Source: Mycobacterium sp. NAZ190054 | GTDB taxonomy: Bacteria; Actinomycetota; Actinomycetes; Mycobacteriales; Mycobacteriaceae | Direction: 5' to 3' | DNA length: 41,071 nucleotides | Assembly (NCBI RefSeq): GCF_001545925.1 | Contig: NZ_LMVQ01000101.1 | Coordinates: forward strand, 1-41,071 | Shown: positions 16,157 to 28,674 of the stretch, one piece after another | Numbering within the stretch: position 1 is the stretch's first letter | Layout of the letters: each line of letters opens with the position of its first letter | Made by a program: the position numbers and the translations under genes | Notes under the pieces: model-generated | Seen by the model: only the letters and a program-made list of their open reading frames with translations | What the model was told of the DNA's origin: nothing | Databases searched by the model: none

Positions 16157-19100
16157 AGCGCCTCTCCGAGCACGGTGACCGCCTGTTGCCACAGTGCGAT
16201 GATCCGGTCCAGCTCTGCGGCGCTGGACAACGCGGTGCTCCATCGCCAGCTGGTCCGCAGCTCAGGGCCGGTGGCGCCGCGGGCGACCACCGAGATCACG
16301 TCGAAGGTGTAACGCAGCGGGAGATCCGGTTCCGCAGCTGCCGGCATGTGCGCGTTGAGGGTCTCGTCGGTGATCAGGGACCAGGCTCGCGTGGTCTGGT
16401 CGGCACTGAGGTCGTAGCGGCCGATGTAGTTGAACTCGACCTGCGGGTCGGGCAGAGCGACGAGCGCTTCGTCGCGCCGTGTGTACCGCAGCAGTCCGTA
16501 GTCCAGTCCCCGGTCGGGCACCTCGGCAAGTTGACGGCCGACCGCGCGCAACAGTGTCCGCGCCGCGGCCGGATTCTGCCCGGCGGTGTCGACGCCGATC
16601 GCAGCCTCCCCGGCGCCGAGCCGTACCGGGTACACCGACGTGAACCAACCGACGGTGGCGGAGGTGTCGACGCCGGTGAAGAGGCTGTCCTCACGGCCGT
16701 GTCCTTCCAGCGCGACGAGGGCGCCGTGGTGGGCGGGCTGCCCGCGCTCGATCCGCCACGAGGCCAGCGTCAAAGTCAGCGCCGTGAGCAGGAAGTCGCG
16801 CATCTCCAGGCCGGCGCCGTCGAGCCGGTCGAGGATCTGCCGGGTGGTCGCGGTGTCGGTGAGGATGTCGGTCGACTGCAGGGTGGCCCAGGTGTCGCGC
16901 AGCGGGTCGGGGAGACGTCGGCCGAGCACCGGGTCCGGTGCGCTGAGCTGCTTGATCCAGTACTCGCGCCCGCGTTCGACGGTGTCGGTGCGACTGCGCT
17001 GGTGCAGCTGCCGTGTCCAGTCCCGGTAGGTGGTGTACTCGGTGGCCGGGTCCGGCGTCCGGCCCGCGGCCAGCTCGGCATCGAGCTGGGCCAGCGCGCC
17101 GAGGATCACGTACCACGACACCACGTCGGTGGCCAGGTGGTGCACACACAACAGCAGCACCGGCGGGCCCTGCCGGAACCACACCGCCTGCACCATCGCA
17201 CCGGAGGCCGGGTCGATACGATCAAGTGCCGCAGCGACTTCCGTATCCAGCGAGGTGCCGGCGGCGGTGTCCACGGCGCGGAGCACGTCGGCGGCCCGCA
17301 CCGTACCCGGCGGCCGGGTGAGCAGCCGGCCGCCTTCGTCGAGGATCGAGCGCAGCATGTCGTGCCGGTCGAGCAGCGCCTGCAGTATCTGCTCCAGCCG
17401 TTGCCCGGTGAGGCCCTCGGGCAGCGAGATCAGCACGTTCTGGGTGAAGCGGCGGAAGTTGCCGTGCTCGTACATCCAGGACATGATCGGGGCCGGCTTG
17501 ACCTCGCCGAAGCGGTCGGCGGTGACCGCGGCGGGGTCGTGACCGTGTCGACCGGAGTCGATCGCGGTGGCCAGCTCGCGAATGGTGTTGCATTCCAGCA
17601 TGAGCCGGGCACGCATCTCGATGCCGCGGCGGCGAGCCGCCTGCACCAGCGTCAGCGCGACGATGCTGTCGAGCCCCATCTCCAGGAAGTCGGCCTCGAC
17701 GTCGACCCCGTCGTCGTCGAGGACTTCGGACAGCAGTTCGACCAGCGCTGTCTCGGTCGGCGTCTGCGGCACCGCCGACGGAGCGTCGTCGATCGCGATG
17801 GCGGCGAGCGCGGCCTCGTCGATCTTGCCGTGCGCGGTCAACGGGAGCTCGGTCAGCACGACGACGCGCTGCGGAACCATGTAGCGCGGCAACCGGTTTG
17901 CCATCAGGGCGCGCAGATCCGCGACGGCCGGCGGGTTCGTGCCGGCGGCCACATAGGCGGTCAGCCGGGTCTGCGCGCCGCGCCGGTCGACGGCGACGTG
18001 CGCGTCGGTGACGTCGGGATGCCCGGTGAGCACCGCGGCGATCTCCCCCGGTTCGACGCGGAACCCGCGGATCTTGACCTGGTCGTCGGCGCGCCCCAGG
18101 AACTGCAGCCCACCGTCGGCGCCGCGCCTGACCACGTCGCCGGTGCGGTACATGCGCTGCCCCGGGGTGAACGGGTCGGCGACGAACCGCCCCGCGGTCT
18201 CGCCGGCACGGCCCAGATAACCACGGGTCAGCTGCTGTCCCGACAGGTACAGCTCTCCGGCGACCCCGTCGGGCACCGGGCGCAGCCACGCGTCGAGCAC
18301 GTGGGCACGTGTGGTTCGGGTGGGGCCCCCGATCGAGGGCCGCCGATACCGGTCGATCGGCGCGACCACCGCCTCGACCGTGGTCTCGGTGGGCCCGTAA
18401 CAGTTGAAGGCCGTCATACCGGTGCGGGCGCATTCGTCGCCGATGAGCCGCCATGTCGCGGGGCTGACGGCCTCCCCGCCGAGGGCGAGCACCGCGAGCG
18501 GAACGGTGCTCAGCAGGCCGACGTCGTACAGCTGGGCGAACATCGACGGGGTGGTGTCGAGCATGTCGATGCCGAAACGGCCGATGCTCTGCACCAGAGC
18601 CTCTGCGTCGCGCTGTGATTCATCACCGACGAGGTGCACCGAATGACCGTCGAGAAGCGCCGCGAGCGGTTGCCAGGCGGCGTCGAACGTGAACGACCAC
18701 GCGTGGCCGACCCGCAGCGGGCGGCCGATCCGCGCGGCGGCCGGACGCAGCACATGGGCGGCGTGGTCCTCGGCGTATGCGAGCACCGCGCCGTGGGTGC
18801 CCACGACGCCCTTCGGTCTGCCCGTCGTACCGGAGGTGAACACGATGTAGGCCGCCTGATCGGCGGACACCTCGGCGGGCCGGTAGTCGGCCGGCGGCTC
18901 GGTGACGGGCACCGTGGCGACGAACTCCTCGTCGACCACCACGGCGGCCCCGGACTGTTCGCGGATGTCGGCGATGCGTTCGGCGGGCATCGCCGGGTCC
19001 AGCGGGACGATCACTCCACCGGCCTTGAGCACCGCGAACATCGCCACCACATAGTCGGGTCCGCGCCTCAGCAGCACCGCGACCGGTGTCTCGGCGCCGA

Positions 19101-20634
19101 CCCCGGCGGCGGTCAGCGCGGCCGCCATCCGGTCCGCGGCCTCGTCGAGTTCCCGGTAGGTCAGCGTTCCGCTGCGCCCGCCGGCGTCCCAGCTCAGCGC
19201 CACCGACCCGAGCCGGCCGCCGGCGATCCGGGCGAATCGCCGGTGAATACCGTCAGCCGGCAACAGTTCCGCTGCTGCCGGCTCCGGCGCGTGTTCACCG
19301 GGCAGCAAGATCCCGGCTGCGCGCAGCGGCTTGTCCCAGCAGTCGATCAGGCGCTGCGCGGCGTGCAGCACCCGCCTGCCGAGGTCGCCGGGCCGCAGCG
19401 CACCGAGTGCACCGTCGATCACCTCGACGAACACGGTGAGCCGGTCGTCGGCGAGATGGGCGGCGATCGTCACCGGGAAGTGCGACAGGCTCTCCAGCGC
19501 CGACGGCACGAAAGTGGCCCCGTTGGCTTCGAACCGGGTCTGTCCGACCAGCCCGCCGGGCGGGAAGTTCTCATAGACCAGCAGCGTGTCGAACATCTCG
19601 CCGATGCCGCCGAGCGCGCGCAACTCGGAGTGGCTCAGATAACCGTGGTCACGCAGCGCCGCGGCTTCGCGCTGCAGCGCCAGGCATTGCTGCCCGGTAC
19701 GCTCGGCGGGATCCAGCCGTACCCGCAGCGGCACGGTGTTGATGAACAACCCCACCATCCGTTCGACGCCTGCCAGTTCGCCTGGGCGGCCGGACACCGT
19801 GACCCCGAACGATACGTCGGTGCGGCCGGTGATCACCGAAAGCACTGTCGCCCACGCCATCTGGACCAGGGTGTTCATTGTGACACCACGGCTCCTGGCA
19901 GCTTCGGCGAGCCGGCGGGTGGTTTCGGCATCCAGCGTCACCTCGGTCAGCCGGGGGCGGCCCGGGAGCGGGGCCGCGGAGGTCAGCGCCGGGGTGAGCA
20001 GCGTCGGCCCGTCGACACCGGCCAGGTGCCTGCGCCACAATTCGCGGCTCGCATCCTCGTCGCGACCGGCCAGCCAGCCGATGTAGTCACGGTAGGGGCG
20101 CGGCGCCTCCGGCAGTACCGCGACGTCTCCGCCACCCCGGTACAGCGTCAGCAACTCCCCCATGAACAACGGCAGCGACCAGCCGTCGATCAGGATGTGA
20201 TGGGCGGTCACCACGAACCGCCAGCGCTGCGGGGCCTCGATGAGCAGGAAACGGATCACCGGTCCGCGGTCCAGCGTGAACGGCGTTGTCCGCTCCGCGG
20301 TTTCGATCTCGTCGAGCTCGGCGGCGTCAGCGGCGGTGACGTGGCGCCACGGCAGCTCGACCCGTTGCGGGATGACCTGCACGGCGCGGCTGAGGTTGCC
20401 CTTGACGAAGCTGGCCCGCAGGTTGGCGTGCCGCGCCAGCAGCTCGCCCGCGCACCGCCGGAGCAGGTCGGCGTCCAGATCACCGGTCGCGTCGGCGGCC
20501 ATCGCGATGACGTATGGGTCGTCGTCACGCCCCTCGGACAGCGTCGCCATTGAGAAGAGCCCCTGTTGCAGCGGGCTCAGGGCCAACACGTCTTCGATGA
20601 CGGGCGGCTCGACGTCGGGCTGGGGCTGGGTCAT
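16153..20634 (-). CDS. mbtF: Mycobactin NRPS MbtF (C-A-T-E)
   Basis: MbtF is a 1493-residue peptide synthetase that adds the terminal lysine of mycobactin. Domains in order: condensation (residues about 15-440, HHILIDG at 145-151), adenylation (about 460-945; A3 [15 protein letters not shown] at 596-610, YGPTETT near 746, YRTGD at 829), thiolation (LEMGLDSI, Ser990), and a C-terminal epimerisation-type domain (about 1045-1490) with [10 protein letters not shown] at 1165-1174, [17 protein letters not shown] and FNYIGRYD. No thioesterase is fused. I preferred ATG 20634, which overlaps the mbtE stop by 4 bases; GTG 20649 in the same frame is an alternative. The E-type domain is notable because mycobactin lysines are reported as L. 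Confidence 0.95.
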   Translation of the reverse strand: MTQPQPDVEPPVIEDVLALSPLQQGLFSMATLSEGRDDDPYVIAMAADATGDLDADLLRRCAGELLARHANLRASFVKGNLSRAVQVIPQRVELPWRHVTAADAAELDEIETAERTTPFTLDRGPVIRFLLIEAPQRWRFVVTAHHILIDGWSLPLFMGELLTLYRGGGDVAVLPEAPRPYRDYIGWLAGRDEDASRELWRRHLAGVDGPTLLTPALTSAAPLPGRPRLTEVTLDAETTRRLAEAARSRGVTMNTLVQMAWATVLSVITGRTDVSFGVTVSGRPGELAGVERMVGLFINTVPLRVRLDPAERTGQQCLALQREAAALRDHGYLSHSELRALGGIGEMFDTLLVYENFPPGGLVGQTRFEANGATFVPSALESLSHFPVTIAAHLADDRLTVFVEVIDGALGALRPGDLGRRVLHAAQRLIDCWDKPLRAAGILLPGEHAPEPAAAELLPADGIHRRFARIAGGRLGSVALSWDAGGRSGTLTYRELDEAADRMAAALTAAGVGAETPVAVLLRRGPDYVVAMFAVLKAGGVIVPLDPAMPAERIADIREQSGAAVVVDEEFVATVPVTEPPADYRPAEVSADQAAYIVFTSGTTGRPKGVVGTHGAVLAYAEDHAAHVLRPAAARIGRPLRVGHAWSFTFDAAWQPLAALLDGHSVHLVGDESQRDAEALVQSIGRFGIDMLDTTPSMFAQLYDVGLLSTVPLAVLALGGEAVSPATWRLIGDECARTGMTAFNCYGPTETTVEAVVAPIDRYRRPSIGGPTRTTRAHVLDAWLRPVPDGVAGELYLSGQQLTRGYLGRAGETAGRFVADPFTPGQRMYRTGDVVRRGADGGLQFLGRADDQVKIRGFRVEPGEIAAVLTGHPDVTDAHVAVDRRGAQTRLTAYVAAGTNPPAVADLRALMANRLPRYMVPQRVVVLTELPLTAHGKIDEAALAAIAIDDAPSAVPQTPTETALVELLSEVLDDDGVDVEADFLEMGLDSIVALTLVQAARRRGIEMRARLMLECNTIRELATAIDSGRHGHDPAAVTADRFGEVKPAPIMSWMYEHGNFRRFTQNVLISLPEGLTGQRLEQILQALLDRHDMLRSILDEGGRLLTRPPGTVRAADVLRAVDTAAGTSLDTEVAAALDRIDPASGAMVQAVWFRQGPPVLLLCVHHLATDVVSWYVILGALAQLDAELAAGRTPDPATEYTTYRDWTRQLHQRSRTDTVERGREYWIKQLSAPDPVLGRRLPDPLRDTWATLQSTDILTDTATTRQILDRLDGAGLEMRDFLLTALTLTLASWRIERGQPAHHGALVALEGHGREDSLFTGVDTSATVGWFTSVYPVRLGAGEAAIGVDTAGQNPAAARTLLRAVGRQLAEVPDRGLDYGLLRYTRRDEALVALPDPQVEFNYIGRYDLSADQTTRAWSLITDETLNAHMPAAAEPDLPLRYTFDVISVVARGATGPELRTSWRWSTALSSAAELDRIIALWQQAVTVLGEAL

Positions 20635-23600
20635 TCCCTGCTGCCCCACGATGCGGCCAGCGCGGCGAGCTCGTCTTCGGGCAACCCTGACACCGACATC
20701 GGCGCGTGGTGGGTGTCCCGCTTCTCGGCCGTCGGTGCGGCACCGCTGTCCAGCGCTGCCGCGAGCTCGGCGAGCTGCGGATGCTCGAAGACCGTGCGGG
20801 CGGTCAGGTCCAGCCCGGCGTCGCGTGCCCGCGCGGCCAGCTGCACCGCCAGCACGCTGTCGCCGCCGAGACCGAAGAAGTCATCGCGCCGGCCGACCCG
20901 CTCGGCGCCGAGCAGGTCGGTCAGCAGCACGGCCAGAGCGCGTTCGGTGTCGGTCTGCGGTTCCTCGAATTCGACCGCGGTGGCCGGGGCCGCGTCGGCG
21001 ACGGGGCCGCCGGGGACGCGGTCGGCGGCGATGATCTCCAGCCGTCCGTCGGAGCCCCACCTGGCCCGGTCGCCGGTGCGGTAGGGCGCCGCTTCGGCGA
21101 ACGGGCCGCCGGTCAGGTACAGGTCGCCGAACACACCGACCGGGACGGGCGCCAGGTCGGCGCCGAGGATCTGGACCCGGGCGCCGGTACTCCACTCCTG
21201 GGAAATCCGTTGCCGCTCTTCGGCCGAACGGATATCGACGTCACGCAGTGCGCGGTCGGGGGTGTCGACGAACGCGGTCACCACCCGGGTCAGCCAGCGG
21301 GCGAGGCGTTCGACGCTGCGCCGGTCGTACAACTCGGGACGGTAGATCAGGTAGCCGCGGTAGCCGGCGCCGTCCCGGTCCGAGCCGTCCCCGGCCAGGA
21401 AGTTCAGCGACAGATCGGCCTGGGCGATGTCGAATGTCGGCTCCAGCGCGGTGAACTGGGTGTCGTCGTCGATCATCTGGCGCTGCGGAAGCTGTTCTCG
21501 GACATGCACCACCACCTGGAACAGCGGATTGCGGGCCAGGGTGCGCGGCGGGTTCACCGCGTCGACAACCTGCTCGAACGGCACGTCCTGGTTGGAGTAC
21601 GCCCCGAGCGCCATGTCGCGGGCCCGGACCAGCACCTCGCGCAGGGTCGGGTTGCCGCTCAGGTCGTTGCGCAGCACCACGAAGTTGACGAAGAAGCCGA
21701 CGAGTTGCTCCAGTTCGGCCTCGGAGCGGCCGGCCACGGGAGTGCCCAGCGGGATGTCGAGTCCTCCACCGGCCTTGGCCAGTGTGACCGCGACCGCGGC
21801 CTGCAGCAGCATGAACTCGGTGATGCCGAGATCGCGGCACAGTTCGGCGATCTTGCGCCGGACCTCACCGTCGATGGTGAACTCGACGGCATCGCCCTTG
21901 CCGCTGGGCAGCCGCGGCCGCGGGAAGTCCAGGGGCAGGCCGGCTTCGGCCGGGGCGTCAGCGAGCCGGCGGGCCCAGTACTCGCGCTGCGGACCGATGA
22001 TCCCGGTGTCCTCGCTGAGCAGCTGCGCCTGCCACGCGCCGTAATCGGTGTACTGCACCGGCAGCGGCGCCCAGTTCGGTCGCTCCCCGGCCTTGCGGGC
22101 GCGGTAGGCGGTCACCAGATCGGTGAACAGCACGCCGCCCGACCAGTGGTCACCGGCGATGTGGTGGATCACCAGCGAGAGAACATGTTCCCTTCCGACC
22201 GTGAGGACCGCCGCCCTGATCGGCCAGTCCTCTTCCAGGTCGAACGTGTGCTTGCGTTCGCGGTCCAGTTCGGCCTGCAGCCACTTCTCGCCGTCGCCGC
22301 GGGCTCGCCGGACCGGCACGTCGGCGATCGGGTTGACGATCTGGTAGGGCACGCCGTCGATCTCGCGGTAGGTGGTGCGCAGGACGGCGTGCCGTTCGAC
22401 GACGTCGCGGACGGCCGCGACGAACGCGTCGACGTCACAGGGTCCGGTCAGCCGCGCGGCGAACGGGATGTTGTTGATCGGGCTGCGGCCTTCGATGCGG
22501 TAGCCGAACCAGGAGCGAAGCTGCGACGAGGACAGCGGCGCGGGACCGTCCACCGGTGCGGCCACCAGCCGCGGCCGCCGGGTCGTGGTGCCCTCGCCGC
22601 TCGTCACCGCCTCGATGTGGCCGGCAAGCCGGGCGACGGTGGCGTTCTCGAAGATGTCCCGCACCTCGACGTCTGCGTCGAACCGGCTCCGTAGTTCGGC
22701 CACCAGCTTGGTGGCGAGCAGCGAGTGGCCGCCCAGATCGAAGAAGGAGTCGTCGGCGCCGACCTTCTCGTGGCCGAGCAGGTCGGCGAACACCTGCGCG
22801 AGTTGCGCTTCGGTGCCGGCCGCCGGTTCACGGAACGCGGTGGTCGCCGAGATCTCCGGCTCCGGCAGCGCGGCGCGGTCGATCTTGCCGTGCGCGGTGA
22901 TGGGGATCTCGTCGACGACCACGTATGCCGCCGGTGTCATGTACTCGGGCAGCGCGGCGGCCACCCTGGCTCGGATCCGGTCGACGTCGACTCCGGAACC
23001 GTCGGCGGGGGTCAGGTAGCCGACCAGGCTCTTGCCCAGGTTGGGCAGATCGCTGACGACCACCACGGCCTGCCCCACACTCGGGTCGACGGTGATCGCC
23101 GCGGCGACGTCGCCGAGTTCGATGCGGAATCCGCGGATCTTGACCTGTTCGTCGGCGCGGCCGACGAACTCGATGTCGCCGTCGGCGTTGCGGCGCGCCA
23201 GGTCACCGGACCGGTACATGCGGGCGCCGGGGGTGAACGGGTCGGCAACGAAACGCTCGGCGGTCAGCGCCGTCCGGTGGTGATAGCCGCGCGCCACATG
23301 GGTTCCGGCGATGTAGATCTCACCGATGGAGCCGACCGGCACGGGTTGCAGCGCGTCGTCGAGGATGTGGATCTGCGTGTTGATCTTCGGTTTGCCGATC
23401 GGGACGATCCGGGTGCCCTGCCTGCCCTCGACCTTGAACCGGGTCGCGTTGATCACGGTCTCGGTCGGGCCGTAGAAGTTGTGCAGCAGCGCATCAAAGG
23501 TGGCGTGGAACTTGTCGGCCACCTCGCCGGGCAGGGCCTCCCCGCCGATCGGCACCCGCTGCAGGGTGCGCCACTGGTTCACACCGGGCAGGGACAGGAA

Positions 23601-25760
23601 CAGCCCGAGCAGGGACGGCACGAAGTGCATCGCGGTGATGCCCTCATCGCGCAGCAGCGCGGTCAGATAGCCGATGTCGTTCAGGCCGCCGGGGCGGTGG
23701 ATCACCAGTCGAGCACCGCAGGCCAGCGTGCCGAACACCTCGGCGATCGACACGTCGAAGCTCGGTGAGGCGACCTGCAGCAGCCGGTCGTTCTCGTCGA
23801 CCTGGTACTCGTCGGCGAACCAGACGAAATACTCGGCGACGGGGCGGTGCGGGACCGGGACCCCTTTCGGCAGACCGGTGGACCCGGAGGTGTAGATCAG
23901 ATAGGCGGTGTTGTCGGGGCTCACCGGCCGCACCCGGTCACTGTCGTTCGGATCGTCGGCGCGGTGACCTCCGGCATCGGTGATCGGTTCGCGGACAATG
24001 ACTTTCGCGTCACAGTCACCGAGGATGAAATCGAGCCGGTCCTGCGGGTAGGTGGGATCGACCGGAACGTAGACCGCCCCGGCCTTGAGGACGCCGAGCG
24101 CGGTCACGACCAGGTCCGGAGACTTGTCGAGCAGGACCGCGACGCGGTCCTCGGCACCCACGCCCTGCCCGATCAGCCAGTGCGCGACGCGGTTGGCCGC
24201 CGCGTTGATCTCGCGGTAGGTGAAGTGGCGCCCCTCGTACACCACGGCCGTGCCGTCCGGGGTACGCCGGGCCTGACCCTCGATGAGATCGGTGATGGTG
24301 GCCGGCGGGGTGTCGAACCGCGGACCGGAGGACACCGCGCGCAGCCAGTCCAGGTCGTCGTCGCTCATCAGCTGCAACCCGCTCAGCGGGGTGTCGGGCG
24401 CTGCCAGCGCGCTGCGGACGAGCACGGTGTAGTGGTCGAGGAGCTGGTGGGCCAGACCGGGTTCGATGATCTCCACCAGGTGCTCAAGCTCGACTGCGAT
24501 GCCGTCGGCGTCGAACTCGACCATGAAGCCCAGCGGAAGGTGCGTCAGATGCGAGCGCAGCTCGGCTCTTTCGCAGGTGACGCCGGGCGGCGTGAAACCG
24601 AATCGGTCGCGGCCACGGAATCCGAAGCTGACCCGGGTCATCCGCTCCGCCCCGTGGCGGCGGTCCGGATTGAGTTCGCGCACCATCCGGTCGAGGCCGA
24701 CCCGCTGGTGGGCGAACGCGCCGAGGACGGTGTCCCGGGTCTCGACCAGCAACTCGCGGAACGTCATCGGAGCCCGGGGCCGCAACCGCATCGCGACGGT
24801 GTTGCCGAAGTAGCCGATGACGTCGTCGGTGTCACCGGTGCGGTTGAGCACCGGGGTGGCGACCAGGAAATCGTCGACATGGCTGTAGCGGTGCACCAGG
24901 ACGCCGAACATCGCGAGCAGCACCGCGTAGGGTGTCGCGCCGACCTCGTCGGCCAGGGCCGTCACCCGGCGCGCGATGTCCCCGTCGAGCCGCACCGTGG
25001 TGCGCTGCGAGCGCCAGCTCGTCGGGATGGCGGACCCGTTCGGACCGGGCAGCTCGAGCGGTTCCGGCGGATCGGCCATCACCGCGCGCCAGTACGCGAC
25101 GTCCTCCTCGGATCCCGCGGCGGCCAGGACCGCACGGGGCGCCGGACGCGGCTCCTCACCGAGGTAGGCGCGGGTCAAATCCTCGAAGAAGACCTCCCAC
25201 GAGCCGTCGTCCCAGGCGATGTGGTGAGCGACCAGCAGCATCACGAATTCGCTTGCACCTGTGCGGATCAGGGTGATCCGGAGCGGAGATTCGGCGCTGA
25301 GGTCGAACGGTTTGGCGAACTCCCGCTGGGCGAGGACCTCCAGCCGCAACCTGCGGGCGCGCTCGGACAGTTCCGACAGGTCGTGCTCGGCCCAGCCCGG
25401 CATCAGGTCGACATGCACGGTGGGCAGCGGCAGCCCGGTGTCACCGGAACCGGTGGCCTCGGTGCGGTAGGTGGTGCGCAGCACGGGGTGCCGCCGGGCC
25501 ACCGCGTCGACTGCATCGTGCAGCCGGTCGACGTCGATATCACCGGTCAGACGGTAGGACAGGCAGACGTTGAGCAGCGCGCCACTGGGGTCGGCCGCGT
25601 GGACGAACCACATCCGCAGCTGGCCCTCGGTCAGCGTGTCGGAGTCGCCCGTGGTGTCAACGCCGTCCGTGCCGGCGCGCAGCCCACGCTCCCGCATCCG
25701 GCGTCGCAGCAATTCCAGCCGACGCTCGTCGAGTTGTGCTCCGGTGTCGATGTCAGTCAC
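20631..25760 (-). CDS. mbtE: Mycobactin NRPS MbtE (C-A-T-C-[A remnant]-T)
   Basis: MbtE is a 1709-residue peptide synthetase that incorporates the first lysine. C1 spans about 40-470 (HHIAWDDG at 179-186). A spans about 485-970, with A3 [15 protein letters not shown] at 620-634, YGPTET at 763-768, and the A10 region [11 protein letters not shown]1 has GGHSLLATK with Ser1013. C2 spans about 1070-1510 with HHIAGDHWS at 1199-1207. A second carrier domain holds GGDSVLAVQ with Ser1635. Between C2 and T2, residues about 1526-1580 look like a collapsed adenylation domain. The start is GTG 25760, which overlaps the mbtD stop by 8 bases. It is translationally coupled to mbtD and mbtF. Confidence 0.95.
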   Translation of the reverse strand: MTDIDTGAQLDERRLELLRRRMRERGLRAGTDGVDTTGDSDTLTEGQLRMWFVHAADPSGALLNVCLSYRLTGDIDVDRLHDAVDAVARRHPVLRTTYRTEATGSGDTGLPLPTVHVDLMPGWAEHDLSELSERARRLRLEVLAQREFAKPFDLSAESPLRITLIRTGASEFVMLLVAHHIAWDDGSWEVFFEDLTRAYLGEEPRPAPRAVLAAAGSEEDVAYWRAVMADPPEPLELPGPNGSAIPTSWRSQRTTVRLDGDIARRVTALADEVGATPYAVLLAMFGVLVHRYSHVDDFLVATPVLNRTGDTDDVIGYFGNTVAMRLRPRAPMTFRELLVETRDTVLGAFAHQRVGLDRMVRELNPDRRHGAERMTRVSFGFRGRDRFGFTPPGVTCERAELRSHLTHLPLGFMVEFDADGIAVELEHLVEIIEPGLAHQLLDHYTVLVRSALAAPDTPLSGLQLMSDDDLDWLRAVSSGPRFDTPPATITDLIEGQARRTPDGTAVVYEGRHFTYREINAAANRVAHWLIGQGVGAEDRVAVLLDKSPDLVVTALGVLKAGAVYVPVDPTYPQDRLDFILGDCDAKVIVREPITDAGGHRADDPNDSDRVRPVSPDNTAYLIYTSGSTGLPKGVPVPHRPVAEYFVWFADEYQVDENDRLLQVASPSFDVSIAEVFGTLACGARLVIHRPGGLNDIGYLTALLRDEGITAMHFVPSLLGLFLSLPGVNQWRTLQRVPIGGEALPGEVADKFHATFDALLHNFYGPTETVINATRFKVEGRQGTRIVPIGKPKINTQIHILDDALQPVPVGSIGEIYIAGTHVARGYHHRTALTAERFVADPFTPGARMYRSGDLARRNADGDIEFVGRADEQVKIRGFRIELGDVAAAITVDPSVGQAVVVVSDLPNLGKSLVGYLTPADGSGVDVDRIRARVAAALPEYMTPAAYVVVDEIPITAHGKIDRAALPEPEISATTAFREPAAGTEAQLAQVFADLLGHEKVGADDSFFDLGGHSLLATKLVAELRSRFDADVEVRDIFENATVARLAGHIEAVTSGEGTTTRRPRLVAAPVDGPAPLSSSQLRSWFGYRIEGRSPINNIPFAARLTGPCDVDAFVAAVRDVVERHAVLRTTYREIDGVPYQIVNPIADVPVRRARGDGEKWLQAELDRERKHTFDLEEDWPIRAAVLTVGREHVLSLVIHHIAGDHWSGGVLFTDLVTAYRARKAGERPNWAPLPVQYTDYGAWQAQLLSEDTGIIGPQREYWARRLADAPAEAGLPLDFPRPRLPSGKGDAVEFTIDGEVRRKIAELCRDLGITEFMLLQAAVAVTLAKAGGGLDIPLGTPVAGRSEAELEQLVGFFVNFVVLRNDLSGNPTLREVLVRARDMALGAYSNQDVPFEQVVDAVNPPRTLARNPLFQVVVHVREQLPQRQMIDDDTQFTALEPTFDIAQADLSLNFLAGDGSDRDGAGYRGYLIYRPELYDRRSVERLARWLTRVVTAFVDTPDRALRDVDIRSAEERQRISQEWSTGARVQILGADLAPVPVGVFGDLYLTGGPFAEAAPYRTGDRARWGSDGRLEIIAADRVPGGPVADAAPATAVEFEEPQTDTERALAVLLTDLLGAERVGRRDDFFGLGGDSVLAVQLAARARDAGLDLTARTVFEHPQLAELAAALDSGAAPTAEKRDTHHAPMSVSGLPEDELAALAASWGSRE
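21015..21185 (-). other. Vestigial adenylation-domain remnant inside MbtE
   Basis: Residues about 1526-1582 of MbtE read [21 protein letters not shown], then [18 protein letters not shown]. These are recognisable A5/A6-A7-A8 elements of an adenylation domain (the linker before GELYLxG, then YRTGD). The ATP-binding A3 loop, the YGPTE motif and the catalytic A10 lysine are all missing. It lies between the second condensation domain and the last carrier domain, so it cannot activate an amino acid. Confidence 0.75.
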
Positions 25761-28674
25761 TCGAAGAGTCCACTTTCTCTGATAGACCGGCGATCAGATC
25801 CGTACCGGTGATCCCGCCGAGCAGCGTCGCCAGCGCAACCGTGTGTCCGGTCAGCCGCTTCAGCCGTTTGCGCAGATCCAGTGCGAGCAGCGAATCGACG
25901 CCGAGGTCGAACAGCGACGAGTCGAGATCCAGTGCGCCGGCGTCCACCCCCAGCACGGCCGCGAGCTGGCTGCGCACCGCATCGGGCGCCGTCATCGACG
26001 CGGCGACGGCTTCTGCACCGGCGTGCTGCTGCGTCTGGACCGGTTCCTCCCCGAAGAACACCCGCATCCGGTCGGGATCCGCCGACAGCACCAGCGGATC
26101 GCGCGCGAAATCGCACAGGCTGGCCTCCACCGCGAGTTCGGGCTTCATCTGCCGCAGGCCGGTGCGTTCCACGCGGGCGATCTCCGCGGCGTCGACGATC
26201 CCGCTGCCCTCCCACAGCCCGAACCGCACCGCGGTGCAGTTGCGTCCGTCGGCCCGCAGTCTGCCGGCCATCACGTCGAGCATCCGGTTGGCGGCCGCGT
26301 AGCCGCCGACCCCCTTACCGCCCCAGACACCGGTCACCGACGAACACAGAAGGATCCGCGCGTCGTCGCGGATCGGCCACGCGCGGGTCAGCGACTCCAG
26401 CCCGACGATCTTGGCTGCGGCCATGTCGACCACGGCGGCGCCCGTGGTCTCGGCCCGGTTGGCGAACGTCGCCGTGCCCGCGGCATGGATGAGCAGCGAC
26501 GCGGGACCGCCGGCGAACGCCGCGGCGACTTCTGCGACCTGTCCGGGATCCCGCAGATCGCATGCGGGAGCGCAGATCTCGCCGCCCAGCCCGTCCAGCA
26601 CGGCCGGGGCGACGCCGCGGCGGCTCAGCAGCACGATCCGCCGGGCGCCGCGGGCCGCCAGGAACCGGGCGTAGCTCAGCCCGATGGCCCCGGATCCACC
26701 GGTGATCACGACGTTGTCGAGGGCTTCGGCGTCCAGTTTCCACGGTGGGGCCGTGGCTGCGTCCTCGCCGAGGATGCGCTCGTAGACGGTGCCGTCGCCC
26801 CGCAACGCCAGTTCTCCTGCGCCGGTGAGGATCACGTCGACCACAGCGGCGTCCGTCACCGTCCCGGCCGGTAGATCGAGGTGGTGGAAGCTCGCGTCGG
26901 CGTACTCGAACCCGATGCAGCGGTGCATCGCGGCCAGCCCGGCCTGCCCGATGTCGGCGACGGGGTCGTCAGCGGTGACGTTCTCGGCTCCTACGGTGAC
27001 CAGCCAGACGTCACGGCAGCGCGGCCCCAAGCCGTCGGCGTAACCGAGCAGTCCCGTGTCGAGCGCATCGGCCAGCGCATCCACACATCCGGCCGGGTCG
27101 GTGCCGGCGAAGGCGGGTGCGACCGCGATGACGAGATCGGCGTCGGCAGCGCTCGTCAGCGACGCGCCGGGGTGCGCGTCGACGGCCGCCCGCAGCGCTG
27201 CGGCCTGCGTTGTGGCGTCGCCGATTTCGACCACCGCAATCCTGCGGGGCGTACCCGCGGAGACGGGGCGGACACCCCGTGGCCGCCAGCTCTCGGTGGT
27301 CACGGTCAATCCCGTCACCGCGGGCAGAGGTTCGGGTTGCGCCCACAGATGCTCCGCGCGCATCGGCGCGCCGGGAAAGCCGTACAGCCGCGCCGGTTCA
27401 CCGGTGAGCAGGTCTGCCCAGCGGTGGCCGGGATCGGCCGCCGCGGCGGCCACGACGTTCGCCGCGAGGCTGTCGCGCACAGGCGTGTCGCGGTGGCCGG
27501 AGCCGACCAGCACGGCCGCGGTGGCACCGGCACGTTCGACACCGTCTTCGATCGCGAACAGCAGCGACGGGTGCGCCGACAGTTCGATATAGATCCCGAC
27601 ACCGAGGCCGATCGCGGTCCGCACCGCCTGATCGAAACGGATCGTGTTGCGCAGGTTGTCATACCAGTACCGGCCGAAGTCGGTGCCCGGCGCCACGACC
27701 TGTCCGGTCGCGGAGCCGACGAACTGCACCGGCGAGTCGGTGAACACCGATGCGGGCAGGCGCAGGCACAGCTCCTCGCGCTGGGACTCCATCACGGTGG
27801 TGTGCGCCGGGAAACTCATCGCGAGCTCCCGGGCGAACCGGCCCCGCGCGCGGGCAGCCTCAACGATCGCGGCCACCGCGGTGCGCTCCCCCGCCACCGC
27901 GACCGAGGTCTGCGCGTTGACCGCGGACAGCTCCAACCAACCGTCGGTCGCGGCGATCAGTTCGGCCGCCTCCGCGGTGTCCACGCCCAGTACTGCGACA
28001 CCGTTCTCACCGGGGACGGCTGCGATCGCTGCGGCTCTGGCCGCCAGCACGGCCACTGCGTCGTCGAGGGTGATGGCGCGGGCGACGTAGGCGGCCGCCA
28101 CCTCACCGAGACTGTGCCCGATGGTCACGTCCGGCACCATGCCGCATGCGCGCCACACCGCGGCCAGCGCGACCGAGTGGACGAACTGCGCCGCCTGCAG
28201 CTCCAGATGCGACGCGGCCGCCGGCGCCTCGTAGTCCCCGACGAGGAACGGCAGCGGTGACGCCAGCCCGGCCGCGGAGAAGGCGGCGTCGAGCCGGTCG
28301 GCCTCGGCACGGTAGGCCGGTAGCTCGCGGTAGGACTCGGCGCCCATCGCCGGCCACTGACTGCCCTGCCCGGGGAAGACGAACGCGGTGCGGCCGGCAG
28401 TCCGCCCGCCCGCCCGGGTCACCAGTGGGTGCTCGCGGTTCTCGGCTACCGCCCGCAGACCGGCGGCGAGTTCGTCGCAGTCACCGGCGCGCACGACCGC
28501 GCGGTGGCGGCGCAGCCGCCGCGTGGCCGCCAGGTGGGCGGCGACCTGTGCGGGCTCGGACGGCGTGCGCTGCAGGTAGTCCAGGATCGCACGGGCGTCG
28601 GCGGGCACCAGCTCCTCGTCGTGTGCGCTCAGCGGAACGGCGATGCGCCCGTCGGGCAACCAGCCGGCCGCCAT
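25753..28674 (-). CDS. mbtD: Mycobactin PKS MbtD (AT-KR-ACP)
   Basis: MbtD is a 973-residue polyketide module subunit lacking its own ketosynthase, which is supplied by MbtC. The acyltransferase spans about 95-400 ([14 protein letters not shown]; active site [10 protein letters not shown] at 186-195). A structural region of about 400-640 follows. The ketoreductase has [20 protein letters not shown] as NADPH site and the Ser/Tyr/Asn catalytic set in [20 protein letters not shown]. The acyl carrier has [13 protein letters not shown] with Ser928. Together with MbtC it extends an acyl unit once and reduces it to the 3-hydroxyacyl link. I chose ATG 28674: it shares one base with the mbtC stop (TGATG). 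The longer open frame to 28788 is mbtC antisense of frame and not homologous. Confidence 0.95.
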   Translation of the reverse strand: MAAGWLPDGRIAVPLSAHDEELVPADARAILDYLQRTPSEPAQVAAHLAATRRLRRHRAVVRAGDCDELAAGLRAVAENREHPLVTRAGGRTAGRTAFVFPGQGSQWPAMGAESYRELPAYRAEADRLDAAFSAAGLASPLPFLVGDYEAPAAASHLELQAAQFVHSVALAAVWRACGMVPDVTIGHSLGEVAAAYVARAITLDDAVAVLAARAAAIAAVPGENGVAVLGVDTAEAAELIAATDGWLELSAVNAQTSVAVAGERTAVAAIVEAARARGRFARELAMSFPAHTTVMESQREELCLRLPASVFTDSPVQFVGSATGQVVAPGTDFGRYWYDNLRNTIRFDQAVRTAIGLGVGIYIELSAHPSLLFAIEDGVERAGATAAVLVGSGHRDTPVRDSLAANVVAAAAADPGHRWADLLTGEPARLYGFPGAPMRAEHLWAQPEPLPAVTGLTVTTESWRPRGVRPVSAGTPRRIAVVEIGDATTQAAALRAAVDAHPGASLTSAADADLVIAVAPAFAGTDPAGCVDALADALDTGLLGYADGLGPRCRDVWLVTVGAENVTADDPVADIGQAGLAAMHRCIGFEYADASFHHLDLPAGTVTDAAVVDVILTGAGELALRGDGTVYERILGEDAATAPPWKLDAEALDNVVITGGSGAIGLSYARFLAARGARRIVLLSRRGVAPAVLDGLGGEICAPACDLRDPGQVAEVAAAFAGGPASLLIHAAGTATFANRAETTGAAVVDMAAAKIVGLESLTRAWPIRDDARILLCSSVTGVWGGKGVGGYAAANRMLDVMAGRLRADGRNCTAVRFGLWEGSGIVDAAEIARVERTGLRQMKPELAVEASLCDFARDPLVLSADPDRMRVFFGEEPVQTQQHAGAEAVAASMTAPDAVRSQLAAVLGVDAGALDLDSSLFDLGVDSLLALDLRKRLKRLTGHTVALATLLGGITGTDLIAGLSEKVDSSSD

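Noticed and set aside
18634-20553. Long plus-strand open frame antisense to mbtF, and similar ones opposite mbtB, mbtE, mbtD and the PKS
   Set aside because: These are shadow frames of high-GC genes, with no recognisable motifs or ribosome binding sites.
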